25,564 nucleotides of DNA from an uncultured Oscillospiraceae bacterium (GCA_900754515.1 CAAEDD010000004.1:1-25564), one strand, 5' to 3'. Positions 15,045-23,118 are shown, counted from the stretch's first letter. A program made the numbers and translations. Notes: generated by a model not told the origin, from the letters alone.

Positions 15045-16271
15045 ATGACAGATAAATCTATTGCAGCACTTGCTGAACCGCCGCACAGCAAAGTTTTTTG
15101 CGGACCACAGAAATACCTGCTTTTACAAAAGCATGAGATCGTACAGCGGCTGTTTCCTGTATTGGAATTTGAAAGTTTTTTTATCCTGGTGCGCAGCGGA
15201 CACGGACGTTTTATAATTAATGGCCTGCCCTTTGAAGCTGCTCCGGGGACCGTAGCATGGATACAGGGCACACAAGTACTTACAATAGAAACAGAGCCCG
15301 GTGAAAAGCTTAAGATCTGGACGATAATGGCGGATTATTCCACCATAAATTATCTTATGTTTCAGGATGACATATGGCGTTGCGGCAGTGCCGTGATGAC
15401 GGTAACGCCTGTTATTGGGCCCGGCGTAGAGAATGCTTCAAAGATTCGCAGAATCTTTGAAGATCTTAACAACATAAACAATCGTCGAAGCAACGGTGCC
15501 GCGCTTATAAAGGTCTCCTTGCTGGGGCAGCTAGCTCTGCACTTTTCTGAGGAGGCCTTCCGCATAGATGCAGAGCATTTAGATGAAAGCAGGTCCTTGG
15601 CCTACAGGGCCTGCATATATATAGCGACCCACACTCTGAAAATCAGAACAGCTGAAGATGCTGCCCGAGATCTGGGCACAGATTCGGCTTCCCTTAACCG
15701 CCATTTGAGAGCAGCTACGGGCATGGGCTTTATGAAAAATCTCAACCGCGCCCGCTGTTTGCTGGCAGCGTCTTTTTTCCTGTGTGAGGGTTTGCCTTTT
15801 GACTATATTGCCCGGCTTTCCGGATTCAGCTCTGAATTGTCTTTCTACAGAAATTTTAAAAAAATCATGGGTGCTACACCCAGCGAATACCGCCAGATGC
15901 TTTTATCCAGCGGAGGTGCTCAGCATTATCATGGCATGATCACTGATGACCGTGTCATAGCAGTGATAACATATATTTATGATAATTTTACTGAGACGGT
16001 CAGCCTTGAGAGCATTGCCAAAAATACATTTACCTCAGGAACTCTTGTGTCATCGCTGCTGACCAGGACATTCGGCGTCAGCTATAAACAAATTCTAACT
16101 CTTTTCAGAGTGAGGTATTCTGAGTCGCTGTTATCCTCCTCCGCTCTTCCGCTTCAGGATATCTCCATCCTGTCCGGATTCAATTCTGTAAATGCATTCA
16201 ACCGCAATTTCATGAAGATTAATCATCAGACTCCCAGCGAATACCGCCGGCTGTGCAGAAAAGAAGGCTAA
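15045..16271 (+). CDS. AraC-family regulator with two tandem AraC DNA-binding domains, copy 2
   Basis: A 408-aa paralogue of the regulator at 8528-9775. The N-terminal cupin-like sensor (about 35-100: SFFILVRSGHGRFIINGLPF, VAWIQGTQVLTIE) is followed by a linker and two AraC-type DNA-binding domains, about 187-284 (IYIATHTLKIRTAED to FYRNFKKIMGATPSEYRQ) and 303-402 (ITYIYDNFTETVSLES to NRNFMKINHQTPSEYRR). Each contains both helix-turn-helix units: the recognition-type GFSSELSFYRNFKK and GFNSVNAFNRNFMK each precede a TPSEYR end. The ATG has AGAGGTC about 8 bases upstream. It diverges from the central operon and is followed after 4 bases by the cupin paralogue. A role as bile-acid-responsive regulator is inferred. 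Confidence 0.83.
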   Translation: MTDKSIAALAEPPHSKVFCGPQKYLLLQKHEIVQRLFPVLEFESFFILVRSGHGRFIINGLPFEAAPGTVAWIQGTQVLTIETEPGEKLKIWTIMADYSTINYLMFQDDIWRCGSAVMTVTPVIGPGVENASKIRRIFEDLNNINNRRSNGAALIKVSLLGQLALHFSEEAFRIDAEHLDESRSLAYRACIYIATHTLKIRTAEDAARDLGTDSASLNRHLRAATGMGFMKNLNRARCLLAASFFLCEGLPFDYIARLSGFSSELSFYRNFKKIMGATPSEYRQMLLSSGGAQHYHGMITDDRVIAVITYIYDNFTETVSLESIAKNTFTSGTLVSSLLTRTFGVSYKQILTLFRVRYSESLLSSSALPLQDISILSGFNSVNAFNRNFMKINHQTPSEYRRLCRKEG

Positions 16272-16275
16272 AAAA

Positions 16276-16806
16276 GTGGAAAGAAAACAAGGAATTTCTG
16301 ATAATACAGATCACATCTCTTATGGTATGAACGAGTACTTTCGCCAGTACATAAAGACATCGGAAATATCCGGGAAAAAGTCCTTTATTTCCAGGCCAAC
16401 TCCTAAGACCCAGGTTGAAGAACCGCTGATTGTATTTGTGTATTCAGGAGACGGCCAGATTGTAATCAACCATTTTCATTTCAGGCTTTCCCGCGGAGCT
16501 TTTCTGCATATGAGTCCTTTCCATAATTACACAATCATCCCGGATCCGGAGTCCACCATAGAGCTGTACAGTTGCTCAATGAGCAATGGGTTGTACCTGT
16601 ATATTATGGCGTGTCCATATATAAAGATGAGAGAGCTGTATATACCCCAGGGGCCTGTCATGGCTCATATCTCCAACGCCGACTGTGAGCGCGCCAAAAA
16701 TCTTTTTGACTGTATCATTCAGCGCAAAAAAGGCGATTACTATGAAAATAAAATCAGTTTCCTTTATGTGATAGAGTTGCTGGGGATGCTGATGTATAAG
16801 CTGTAG
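16276..16806 (+). CDS. Cupin-like AraC sensor-domain protein without HTH, copy 2
   Basis: A 176-aa protein starting at GTG 16276, only 4 bases after the AraC stop codon. The core IVFVYSGDGQIVINHFHFRL, then HMSPFHNYTIIPD, matches the cupin protein at 7927-8538 (FMLVRSGTGKMVVNGIEYRL; NLGPFHRYRFIPD), as do the (M/L)YIMA(N/C)PY(L/I)KM and (M/L)(D/E)LLG(I/M)L stretches. No DNA-binding domain is present. It lacks the Asn-rich tail of copy 1. Conservation of the pairing in both cassettes argues that it works together with the double-domain AraC regulator, for example as ligand sensor or anti-activator; this is inference. Confidence 0.65.
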   Translation: MERKQGISDNTDHISYGMNEYFRQYIKTSEISGKKSFISRPTPKTQVEEPLIVFVYSGDGQIVINHFHFRLSRGAFLHMSPFHNYTIIPDPESTIELYSCSMSNGLYLYIMACPYIKMRELYIPQGPVMAHISNADCERAKNLFDCIIQRKKGDYYENKISFLYVIELLGMLMYKL

Positions 16807-16837
16807 TTTATAATACTCACCGTCACTTTAAATCTTA

Positions 16838-16870
16838 AGTCCCGCAGCTCAGTATTTGAGCTGCGGGACT
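16838..16870. terminator. Bidirectional terminator between the convergent cupin and baiA copy 2 genes
   Basis: A perfect 14-bp stem, AGTCCCGCAGCTCA and TGAGCTGCGGGACT, with a 5-base loop and TTTAAA on both flanks. It lies 32 bases after the cupin stop and 37 bases after the end of the minus-strand SDR gene, so it serves both. Confidence 0.8.
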
Positions 16871-16906
16871 CTGTTTAAACATGTTTATTTCAGTGGTGCT
16901 ACGGCA

Positions 16907-17668
16907 TCAGAAGGTGTTTGCAGGCCTGTATCCACCGTCTGCGTGAATGGTATCGCCGGTTATATAGGCAGCGGAGTCGGAAGCCAGAAACAGCATTACG
17001 TTTGCAATATCTTCGGGCTCACCGAAGCGGGAAAGGGGAATGGTACCGGTAATGGTTTTTGCCGCAAAATCAGGGAGATTAGCCACAAGGTCGGTGTTTA
17101 CCACTCCGGGAGCTACGGCATTTACACGTACACCCAAGGGGGCAAAGGTCCAGGCCAGGGACTGAGTCATTCCTATGACTGCGGCTTTGCTGGCGGGATA
17201 GGGAAGTCCGGCGGCGGAGCCATAGACACCGGCCACAGATGCGGTATTTATTACACAGCCCTTGTGTTTTTTCAGATATTTAATTGCGTACTTGCTCATG
17301 GTGAAAATGCTCTTGGTGTTGAGATCCATGACCTCATTCCACTCGGCCTGTTTCAGCTGGTTAAGAGGGGTACTGCTGTCTATGCCTGCATTGTTGATAA
17401 GTATGTCAATGCGGCCCCACTTGGCCTCCACGTCGCTGAATAGCTGCTGCACTGCCTTGTAGTCGCACAGGTCGATAACTCTGCGCATGACTTCATAGTC
17501 GGGATTGATCTCCTTCAGGGCTGCCATGGCCTTTTCCCCGGTTTCCTCATAATGGCTGAGAAAACAGACCTTGACTCCTTCTGCCAGAAATTTCTTAACC
17601 GCAGCAAAACCGATACCTCTGCTTCCGCCGCTTATTACGGCAACCTTGCCTTTTAGTTCTTCATACAT
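16907..17668 (-). CDS. baiA: BaiA-like 3alpha-hydroxysteroid dehydrogenase, copy 2 (SDR)
   Basis: A 253-aa classical SDR with SGGSRGIGFAA (13-23), NNAG (92-95), Asn117 and the catalytic Ser144, Tyr157 and Lys161 in NTASVAGVYGS and YPASKAAVIG. The stretches RGIGFAAxK, YPASKA(A/S)VIG, APGVVNTD, EDIANVMLFLASD and DGGYRP are nearly those of C. scindens BaiA, making this the better BaiA match of the two copies. The likely role is 3alpha-OH oxidation of bile acyl-CoA and final 3-oxo reduction with NAD(H). It is close to copy 1 (6816-7583). A terminator separates it from baiH upstream, so it probably has its own promoter. AAGGA precedes the ATG. Confidence 0.82.
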   Translation of the reverse strand: MYEELKGKVAVISGGSRGIGFAAVKKFLAEGVKVCFLSHYEETGEKAMAALKEINPDYEVMRRVIDLCDYKAVQQLFSDVEAKWGRIDILINNAGIDSSTPLNQLKQAEWNEVMDLNTKSIFTMSKYAIKYLKKHKGCVINTASVAGVYGSAAGLPYPASKAAVIGMTQSLAWTFAPLGVRVNAVAPGVVNTDLVANLPDFAAKTITGTIPLSRFGEPEDIANVMLFLASDSAAYITGDTIHADGGYRPANTF

Positions 17669-17749
17669 TTTTTCTTCCTTCTTTCTTATATTTTGTTAAA
17701 GTGTGTAAAAATAACTGCTTACCAAAAAAGAAGTATAGTCGCTGGTACA

Positions 17750-17793
17750 GCCAAAAAAGGCAGACCCCACCGAAAAAATTCCGGTGGGGTCTG
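17750..17793 (-). terminator. Terminator of baiH
   Basis: A perfect 12-bp stem, CAGACCCCACCG (17761-17772) and CGGTGGGGTCTG (17782-17793). On the minus strand it is followed by a run of six T (opposite the A run at 17752-17757). It lies about 35 bases after the baiH stop codon. Confidence 0.85.
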
Positions 17794-17828
17794 GAAAAAC
17801 GATAAAAACTTATAAATCTGCCACCGGA

Positions 17829-19823
17829 TCAGAGATTATAGGCTACTTCAAAGCCCTGATGCATTGCATCGCTGGACTGGCCGGGTTTCACGGCATCGCC
17901 GATGACATATACCTCAGGTACAAAGGCCTTCAGGTCTTCGGACAGAGGATCATATTTTCTGGAGCCAAGCCCAAGAACGATGTAGTCAAAGCCTTTGAGC
18001 CACTCTTCACTGCCGTCCTTATGCTGAATCTTTACATCGTGTTCGGTAACTTCAAGGACTTTGGAGTTGACGTGCATCTGAACACCCTCGCGGCGGAGGC
18101 TGGCCATGGCAACACTGCGGTTGGGCTGGCATACGCCGGTCATCATCTGAGGCATCATTTCCACAAGGGTCACTTCTACGTCGCCTATGCTGCCTCCGGT
18201 TGAATATATGGAGTGGGGTCTGGCATCGGCCATGAGCGTCTCTGCGGTTTCGCAGGCCACTTCGCCGCCGCCCAGGATGCAGACGCGTCCCTGAGGGATG
18301 GTGACTTTACGGCTGAGAATATCGTGGGTGGTGATAATGGGGTAATCACCCACGCCCTTGATAAAGCCGGGGATAAGAGGCGTTGCGCCGGTGGCTACAA
18401 CCACAGCATCAGGAGCGAATTCCTTTACCAGTTCTACGGTGGCTTCCTTCTTGAATTCGAACTTGACACCTGCCTTTTTGGCTCGGTAGTTCAGGTGCAC
18501 CATCCACTTGGTCATCTCCTGCTTGCCGGGGGAGACTACAGCCAGATTCAGCTGGCCGCCGATGTGCTTGCTCTTTTCCCATACGGTGACGTCATGTCCA
18601 CGCTCGGCAGCGGTCACTGCGGTATACATTCCGCCGGGGCCTGCGCCGATGACCAGAAGCTTTTTGGGCTTGTCGGTGGGGTTAAAGGGGAAGTCATATT
18701 CACGGCCTACCAGCGGATTAATGTGGCATTTGCAGACAGGGTGCTGGGGATTTTCAGGAGTAATGCAGCGCCCGCCGCAGGAGCCGCAGGGAGTGATATC
18801 GTCAAAGCGGTTTTCCAAAGCTTTCTTGGGCAGGTCGGGATCAGCCAGCAGGGGACGACCCAAGGTGACACCGTCAACCACGCCACGCTCCACAAGATCG
18901 GCAGCGTAACGAATATCATTTATCTTGCCTACAACAAAGACAGGGATATTGACGACCTTCTTTATTTCCGAGGCCTCATAGACGTTTACGCCGATCTTCT
19001 TGCTGTGAGAGGGGAGAATGTTCTGAAGTCCTTCATACTGCACGCCGCCGGATACCTCCAGCATATCCACACCGGCCGCTTCAAACTTGGGAGCCAGATA
19101 CAGCATTTCCTCAAGAGAATTGCCGCCGGCCTGGCGCTCGTCTCCGGAGATGCGCAGCACGATGGGGAAGTCGCGGCTGACGTTCCTGCGGCACTCCTCT
19201 ATGATCTCCAGTATAAGCCTGGCCCGGTTGTCGATGCAGCCGCCGTACTCATCCATGCGCTTGTTGCGCAGGGGGGAGAGAAAAGCGCCGGGGAGCATAT
19301 AGGCGTGGGCAGCGTGGAGGGCGATACCGCCGCAGCCGGCTTCTTCAGCCCGGCGTGCGGCCTGACCGTACTGCTTGACCACCTTCTGGATCTCCTCTAT
19401 GGTCATTTCCCGGGACACATGGCCGTTGGCATTGGTGTTGACGGAGGGGCCCATGGGCTTGATGCCCTTGAGGGCGCAGATGGACTCAGGGCCGGGATGG
19501 ACTATCTGGGGGAACAGGGTGCTGCCGGCGTCGGTAATGCGCTTTGCAAAAGCGGCAAACTGAGGAACAAGCTTATCCTTGTCCAGAGCCGTTGTTTTGC
19601 CGATGTACCAATATTTGTGGTCAACGGTGACTGCGTCTATGACAACATAGCCGACTCCGCCTTCGGCGCGGCGGACGAAAATGTCTGCCAGCTGCTTGGG
19701 GACAGTGCCGTCGGTGGCCTCATAGTGCATACTCATGGGAGCCATAGCTATACGGTTTTTAAGGGTGGTTCTTCCCAACTGGAGGGGACTGAAAAGTTTT
19801 GCATCCTTCATATCGGTTACCAT
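17829..19823 (-). CDS. baiH: BaiH, NADH-dependent flavin oxidoreductase of the bile acid reductive arm
   Basis: A 664-aa Old Yellow Enzyme/2,4-dienoyl-CoA reductase-type protein. The FMN-binding barrel spans about 8-340 (LFSPLQLGRTTLKNRIAMAPMSM; HAAHAYMLPGAFLSPLRNKR with His173 and Tyr175). The [4Fe-4S] cysteines are C346, C349, C353 and C364 (PCGSCGGRC). FAD/NAD Rossmann motifs are GAGPGG (393-398) and GGG (518-520). It follows the C. scindens BaiH sequence along its whole length in my memory (for example GTVPK, SGDER, NVYEASEIKKVV, LGRPLLADPDL). BaiH has been shown to act on the delta6/4,6-dien-3-one intermediate in the reductive arm. ATG 19823 was chosen because GGAGG lies 7 bases upstream and the homologue begins there; the frame stays open to 19910. 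It is alone in its transcript and divergent from baiCD. Confidence 0.92.
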   Translation of the reverse strand: MVTDMKDAKLFSPLQLGRTTLKNRIAMAPMSMHYEATDGTVPKQLADIFVRRAEGGVGYVVIDAVTVDHKYWYIGKTTALDKDKLVPQFAAFAKRITDAGSTLFPQIVHPGPESICALKGIKPMGPSVNTNANGHVSREMTIEEIQKVVKQYGQAARRAEEAGCGGIALHAAHAYMLPGAFLSPLRNKRMDEYGGCIDNRARLILEIIEECRRNVSRDFPIVLRISGDERQAGGNSLEEMLYLAPKFEAAGVDMLEVSGGVQYEGLQNILPSHSKKIGVNVYEASEIKKVVNIPVFVVGKINDIRYAADLVERGVVDGVTLGRPLLADPDLPKKALENRFDDITPCGSCGGRCITPENPQHPVCKCHINPLVGREYDFPFNPTDKPKKLLVIGAGPGGMYTAVTAAERGHDVTVWEKSKHIGGQLNLAVVSPGKQEMTKWMVHLNYRAKKAGVKFEFKKEATVELVKEFAPDAVVVATGATPLIPGFIKGVGDYPIITTHDILSRKVTIPQGRVCILGGGEVACETAETLMADARPHSIYSTGGSIGDVEVTLVEMMPQMMTGVCQPNRSVAMASLRREGVQMHVNSKVLEVTEHDVKIQHKDGSEEWLKGFDYIVLGLGSRKYDPLSEDLKAFVPEVYVIGDAVKPGQSSDAMHQGFEVAYNL

Positions 19824-20587
19824 GCGGATACCTCCAAAAACAAATTTACAAATTACCAGGATCGAAGCTTTACCAGAATCGAAGTTGATTAAAACGAATG
19901 CTGGAAACAATTAAATGCTGCTTATAGATACCGGCCCGTCTTGCGGCTTTCCCGTAGCCGCAAAATTATTTCCTGCTGAAAATGCGCCCGAATACCCGAG
20001 CTGATTCATGATTACAGTATAAACTGAAACAGGGTGTGGATGTATCTCATTTTTTGTTAAACAATCCACATTCGCTAAAGACATTTTCCACAATTTTCTG
20101 CAAAAAGCATAGACAAAATTTAAAGTTTTACTACTCAAAGTCAGGCGCAGCCGGTTTTGCGCCTGAGCCATTGCTGTCTGCATCCGGCTTCCGGCGCAAA
20201 GTCAAGGGAGGGGAAAAGTGCAGAAATCAATATACTTTTTGTAATAGTATATTAAATAAAGCCAGGCAGGCCTGCGATATTTAGTTTGATGTGTATAAGA
20301 AGTGTTGGACGATGATAATAAAATCTAAATTTTTGTTCCTGGCTTGGGTATGAGAATCAGAAAATATTGCCTACAAGGGGGAGATACTAGTGTTAAAATT
20401 TCTACAATAGATCATACAAAGCCTGTTTTCTGCTGAGACAGCGTAAGGCGGTTTCCAGCCACCAGTGGCCGCCGGGCGGGCCGTTCCCGGGCCTGCCCCA
20501 GCCTTCTCCCAAAGGCACGCTGCCGAGATCCTGAATAACCCGGCAATTCCCAAAAAGCTAATTTTTAAAGGAAAGAGTGTATTTTTT
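19824..20587. other. Divergent 764-base control region between baiH and baiCD
   Basis: No convincing gene. The baiH side carries a hairpin TTGCGGCT / AGCCGCAA (19941-19948 and 19956-19963) without a T run, and a possible minus-strand -10 TATACT (20021-20016). The baiCD side has a possible -10 TACAAT (20403-20408) without a -35 and then a GC-rich leader: GCCAC/GTGGC (20458-20469) and a GGGCGGGCC / GGGCCTGCCC stem (20474-20498). The 10-base palindrome GCAGGCCTGC is at 20266-20275. This suggests activator-dependent promoters with structured leaders; no known riboswitch was recognised. Confidence 0.4.
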
Positions 20588-22510
20588 ATGAGCTACGATG
20601 CATTGTTTTCCCCCATCAAGATCAGAGGTCTTGAGCTTAGGAACCGTGTTGTCATGCCAGGCATGAACACCAAAATGGTCAAGAATAAGCACGATATCAG
20701 CGATGATCTGCCTGCCTATCATGCGGCCAGAGCAGCAGGCGGCTGCGGCCTTAATATTGTTGAGATAGCCAGCGTGTGCCCTGAGAGCCACGGCAACATC
20801 TATCTCGGACTGTATAACGAGCACCACAGAGACGAGCTGAAGAAAGTCACCAAGGCCATCCACGACAACGGAGGCAAAGCCTGCATCCAGATCTGGCACG
20901 GCGGCTTTGTGCCTGCGGAGTTCTTTGACAAGACGAACAAGGTAGAGACTCCCGATGACCTGACTGTGGAGCGCATCCATGAGATCGTCAAGCAGTTCGG
21001 CGTGTCTGCAAAGCTGGCCTGTGAGGCCGGGTTTGACGCTCTTGAGTTCCACGGCGCTCACACCTACCTGCCCCACGAGTTTATGAACCCCTTCCTCAAC
21101 AAGCGCACCGACGAGTACGGCAACCAGAGCCTGGAAAACCGCTGCCGCTTCAGCCTGGAAGTTATCCGGGAGATGAGAGCCAATATGCCCGAGGAAATGC
21201 CTCTTATCATGCGCCTGGACGCCATTGATGAGATGCTGCCTGCCGTTACCACTCTGGACGAGCTGGTGGAGTTCATCGGCTGGGCCGCCGAGGCCGGCGT
21301 GGATGCGGTGGATCTTTCCCGCGGAAATGCCCGCAGCCTTGCCACCGTTTATGAGGTTCCCCCCTACAACCTGGAGCCCGGCTTCAATATGGACAATATT
21401 GCCGCCGTCAAAGAGCGCATAAGCATCCCCGTAATCGGCGTTGGCCGTGTGAACACTCCTGCCCTTGCCGACAAGCTTATCAGCGAAGGCAAGATAGACA
21501 TGATAGCCGTGGGCCGCGGACAGCTGGTTGACCCCGAGTGGTGCAACAAGGCAAAAGAAGGCAGGGACGATGAGATCCGCCGCTGCATAGGCTGCACCCA
21601 GGGCTGCTACGACAAGGTCATAGATCCCAAGGCCAAACATATAACCTGCACCCGCAACCCCATGCTCTGCTTGGAGTACAAGGGGATGACCAAGACCGAT
21701 TCTCCCAAGAATGTAATGATCATCGGCGCCGGTATTGGCGGACTTCTTGCCGCCCAGTTCCTGAAGGCCCGGGGCCACAATCCCACTGTGTATGAAGCCG
21801 AAGAGCAGGCCGGCGGCCAGTTCCTCCTGGCCGGCAAGGCGCCCAAGAAGCAGGAGTTCATCGATGCCATCAACTGGGACATCAAGGAGTGCCAGCGCAA
21901 GGGTATTGAGATAAAGACCGGCGTTACCGTTGACGGGGACATGATCGCTCAGATAAAGCCTGACCATGTGATAATCGCAACCGGTGCCCACTATGTGGCT
22001 CCCGAGATCCCCGGTATAGACGGTGAGGACATATATCTTGCAGAGGATGTGCTCAGCGGCAAGGTTCAGCCCAAGGGCGAGATAGTCATTCTGGGCGGCG
22101 GCACCGTAGGCTGCGAAACTGCCCAGTTCCTGGTGAGCAAGGGCGAGAAGAATGTCCGCATCATGGATGCAAAGCGTGTGGGCAACAATATGGGCATGCT
22201 CCGTACCATGTTTATGGATATCGAGTACCCCGGAGATACCATTAAGAAGAGCAACCGGGCCAAGGTAACAAGCATAGACGGGCACACCATTAATTACAAG
22301 TTTACCGATAAGTTCAAGAAGACCTCTGACAAGAGCCGCCAGTTTGACAGCCTTGTAGTAGCTACCGGCACTACCTCACGCCCCACCGGGGAGCTGACTG
22401 CAAAGTGCGAGGAGCTTGGCATACCCTATGACGTAATTGGCGATGCGAAGAAAGTCCGCATGGGCATCGACGCCACTGCCGACGCCTACGAAGTGGGCAC
22501 TCGCATTTGA
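20588..22510 (+). CDS. baiCD: BaiCD, 3-oxo-delta4 bile acid oxidoreductase
   Basis: A 640-aa Old Yellow Enzyme/dienoyl-CoA reductase family protein. The FMN barrel is about 1-330 (MSYDALFSPIKIRGLELRNR; PGMNTKM; HGAHTYLPHEFMNPFLNKRT with Tyr160). The [4Fe-4S] cysteines are C333, C336, C340 and C354 (CIGCTQGCYD, HITC). FAD/NAD Rossmann motifs are GAGIGG (380-385) and GGGTVG (503-508). It closely follows C. scindens BaiCD as I recall it (PGMNTKMxKNKHDI, TVERIHEIV, DLSRGNA, ATVYEVPP). BaiCD introduces the delta4 bond in 3-oxo-bile acyl-CoA without 7beta-OH and later reduces delta4. ATG 20588 has AAAGGAAAG about 12 bases upstream and matches the homologue; the frame is open from 20465. It is cotranscribed with baiE 38 bases later. 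Confidence 0.93.
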   Translation: MSYDALFSPIKIRGLELRNRVVMPGMNTKMVKNKHDISDDLPAYHAARAAGGCGLNIVEIASVCPESHGNIYLGLYNEHHRDELKKVTKAIHDNGGKACIQIWHGGFVPAEFFDKTNKVETPDDLTVERIHEIVKQFGVSAKLACEAGFDALEFHGAHTYLPHEFMNPFLNKRTDEYGNQSLENRCRFSLEVIREMRANMPEEMPLIMRLDAIDEMLPAVTTLDELVEFIGWAAEAGVDAVDLSRGNARSLATVYEVPPYNLEPGFNMDNIAAVKERISIPVIGVGRVNTPALADKLISEGKIDMIAVGRGQLVDPEWCNKAKEGRDDEIRRCIGCTQGCYDKVIDPKAKHITCTRNPMLCLEYKGMTKTDSPKNVMIIGAGIGGLLAAQFLKARGHNPTVYEAEEQAGGQFLLAGKAPKKQEFIDAINWDIKECQRKGIEIKTGVTVDGDMIAQIKPDHVIIATGAHYVAPEIPGIDGEDIYLAEDVLSGKVQPKGEIVILGGGTVGCETAQFLVSKGEKNVRIMDAKRVGNNMGMLRTMFMDIEYPGDTIKKSNRAKVTSIDGHTINYKFTDKFKKTSDKSRQFDSLVVATGTTSRPTGELTAKCEELGIPYDVIGDAKKVRMGIDATADAYEVGTRI

Positions 22511-22548
22511 GGCGGGGCCAAAATAAATTTTAGAAAGGAAGTAATACC

Positions 22549-23079
22549 ATGACCGTTGAAGAACGTTTGGAAGCCCTTGAAAAGGAAGTTCAGCGCCTTA
22601 AGGACATTGAAGAGATAAAGGCTTTGAAGAGCAGATACTTCCGTGCTCTGGATACCAAAAACTGGGACGAGCTCGAAGCTACTCTCCATCCGGATATTAC
22701 CACATCCTATTCCAACGGCAAGCTTGTATTTCATGGCCCCAAGGAGGTCACCAACTACTTTAAGGAAAATATGCCCACTACCCAGATAACCATGCATCAG
22801 GGACACAATCCTGCCATCACCATAGACAGCGAGACTGAGGCTACCGGCATGTGGTATCTCCAGGACAACCTGATCTTTACCGAGGGCAACCCCTATGCCG
22901 GAACCCAGATCCAGGGCAGCGCTATCTACACCGACAAATATGTAAAGGTGGACGGCCAGTGGCTTATCAAGGAGACCGGATATCTGCGGGTATATGAGGA
23001 GTCCTTCCAGAGAGACAAAACCCATCACATCAGCATAAACATGTTCCGTCCCAAGAAAAAGAAAGTTGTCAAAAAGTAA
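22549..23079 (+). CDS. baiE: BaiE, bile acid 7alpha-dehydratase
   Basis: A 176-aa SnoaL/NTF2-like protein catalysing loss of the 7alpha-hydroxyl from 3-oxo-delta4 bile acyl-CoA, the defining and rate-limiting step. It matches C. scindens BaiE over its full length in my memory (RxEALEKE, DIExIK, SYSNGKLVFH, ITIDSET, YTDKYxKxDGQW, ETGYxR(V/I)YEE). The catalytic residues Tyr30, Asp35, His83 and Asp106 are all present at the same numbers, and Arg147 corresponds to Arg146. The C terminus is about ten residues longer, with a basic PKKKKVVKK tail. AAGGAAG lies 7 bases before the ATG. It is the last gene of the baiCD-baiE operon, with a terminator 40 bases on. Confidence 0.95.
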   Translation: MTVEERLEALEKEVQRLKDIEEIKALKSRYFRALDTKNWDELEATLHPDITTSYSNGKLVFHGPKEVTNYFKENMPTTQITMHQGHNPAITIDSETEATGMWYLQDNLIFTEGNPYAGTQIQGSAIYTDKYVKVDGQWLIKETGYLRVYEESFQRDKTHHISINMFRPKKKKVVKK

Positions 23080-23118
23080 TTAATAACCAAAAGGGCAAAA
23101 AGCAATATGCGTAAAAAT

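Noticed and set aside
18213..19892. 559-codon open frame on the plus strand opposite baiH
   Set aside because: A shadow of baiH; its low-complexity Gly/Ala/Val-rich translation has no recognisable domain.
20041..20095. DnaA-box-like sequences (TTTTCCACA and a second TCCACA)
   Set aside because: Only one near-consensus 9-mer and no array, no dnaA or dnaN nearby; not an origin.
20558..22285. 575-codon open frame on the minus strand opposite baiCD
   Set aside because: It is antisense to a clear BaiCD homologue with cofactor motifs; it shows no family motif and results from the GC-rich codon pattern of the real gene.
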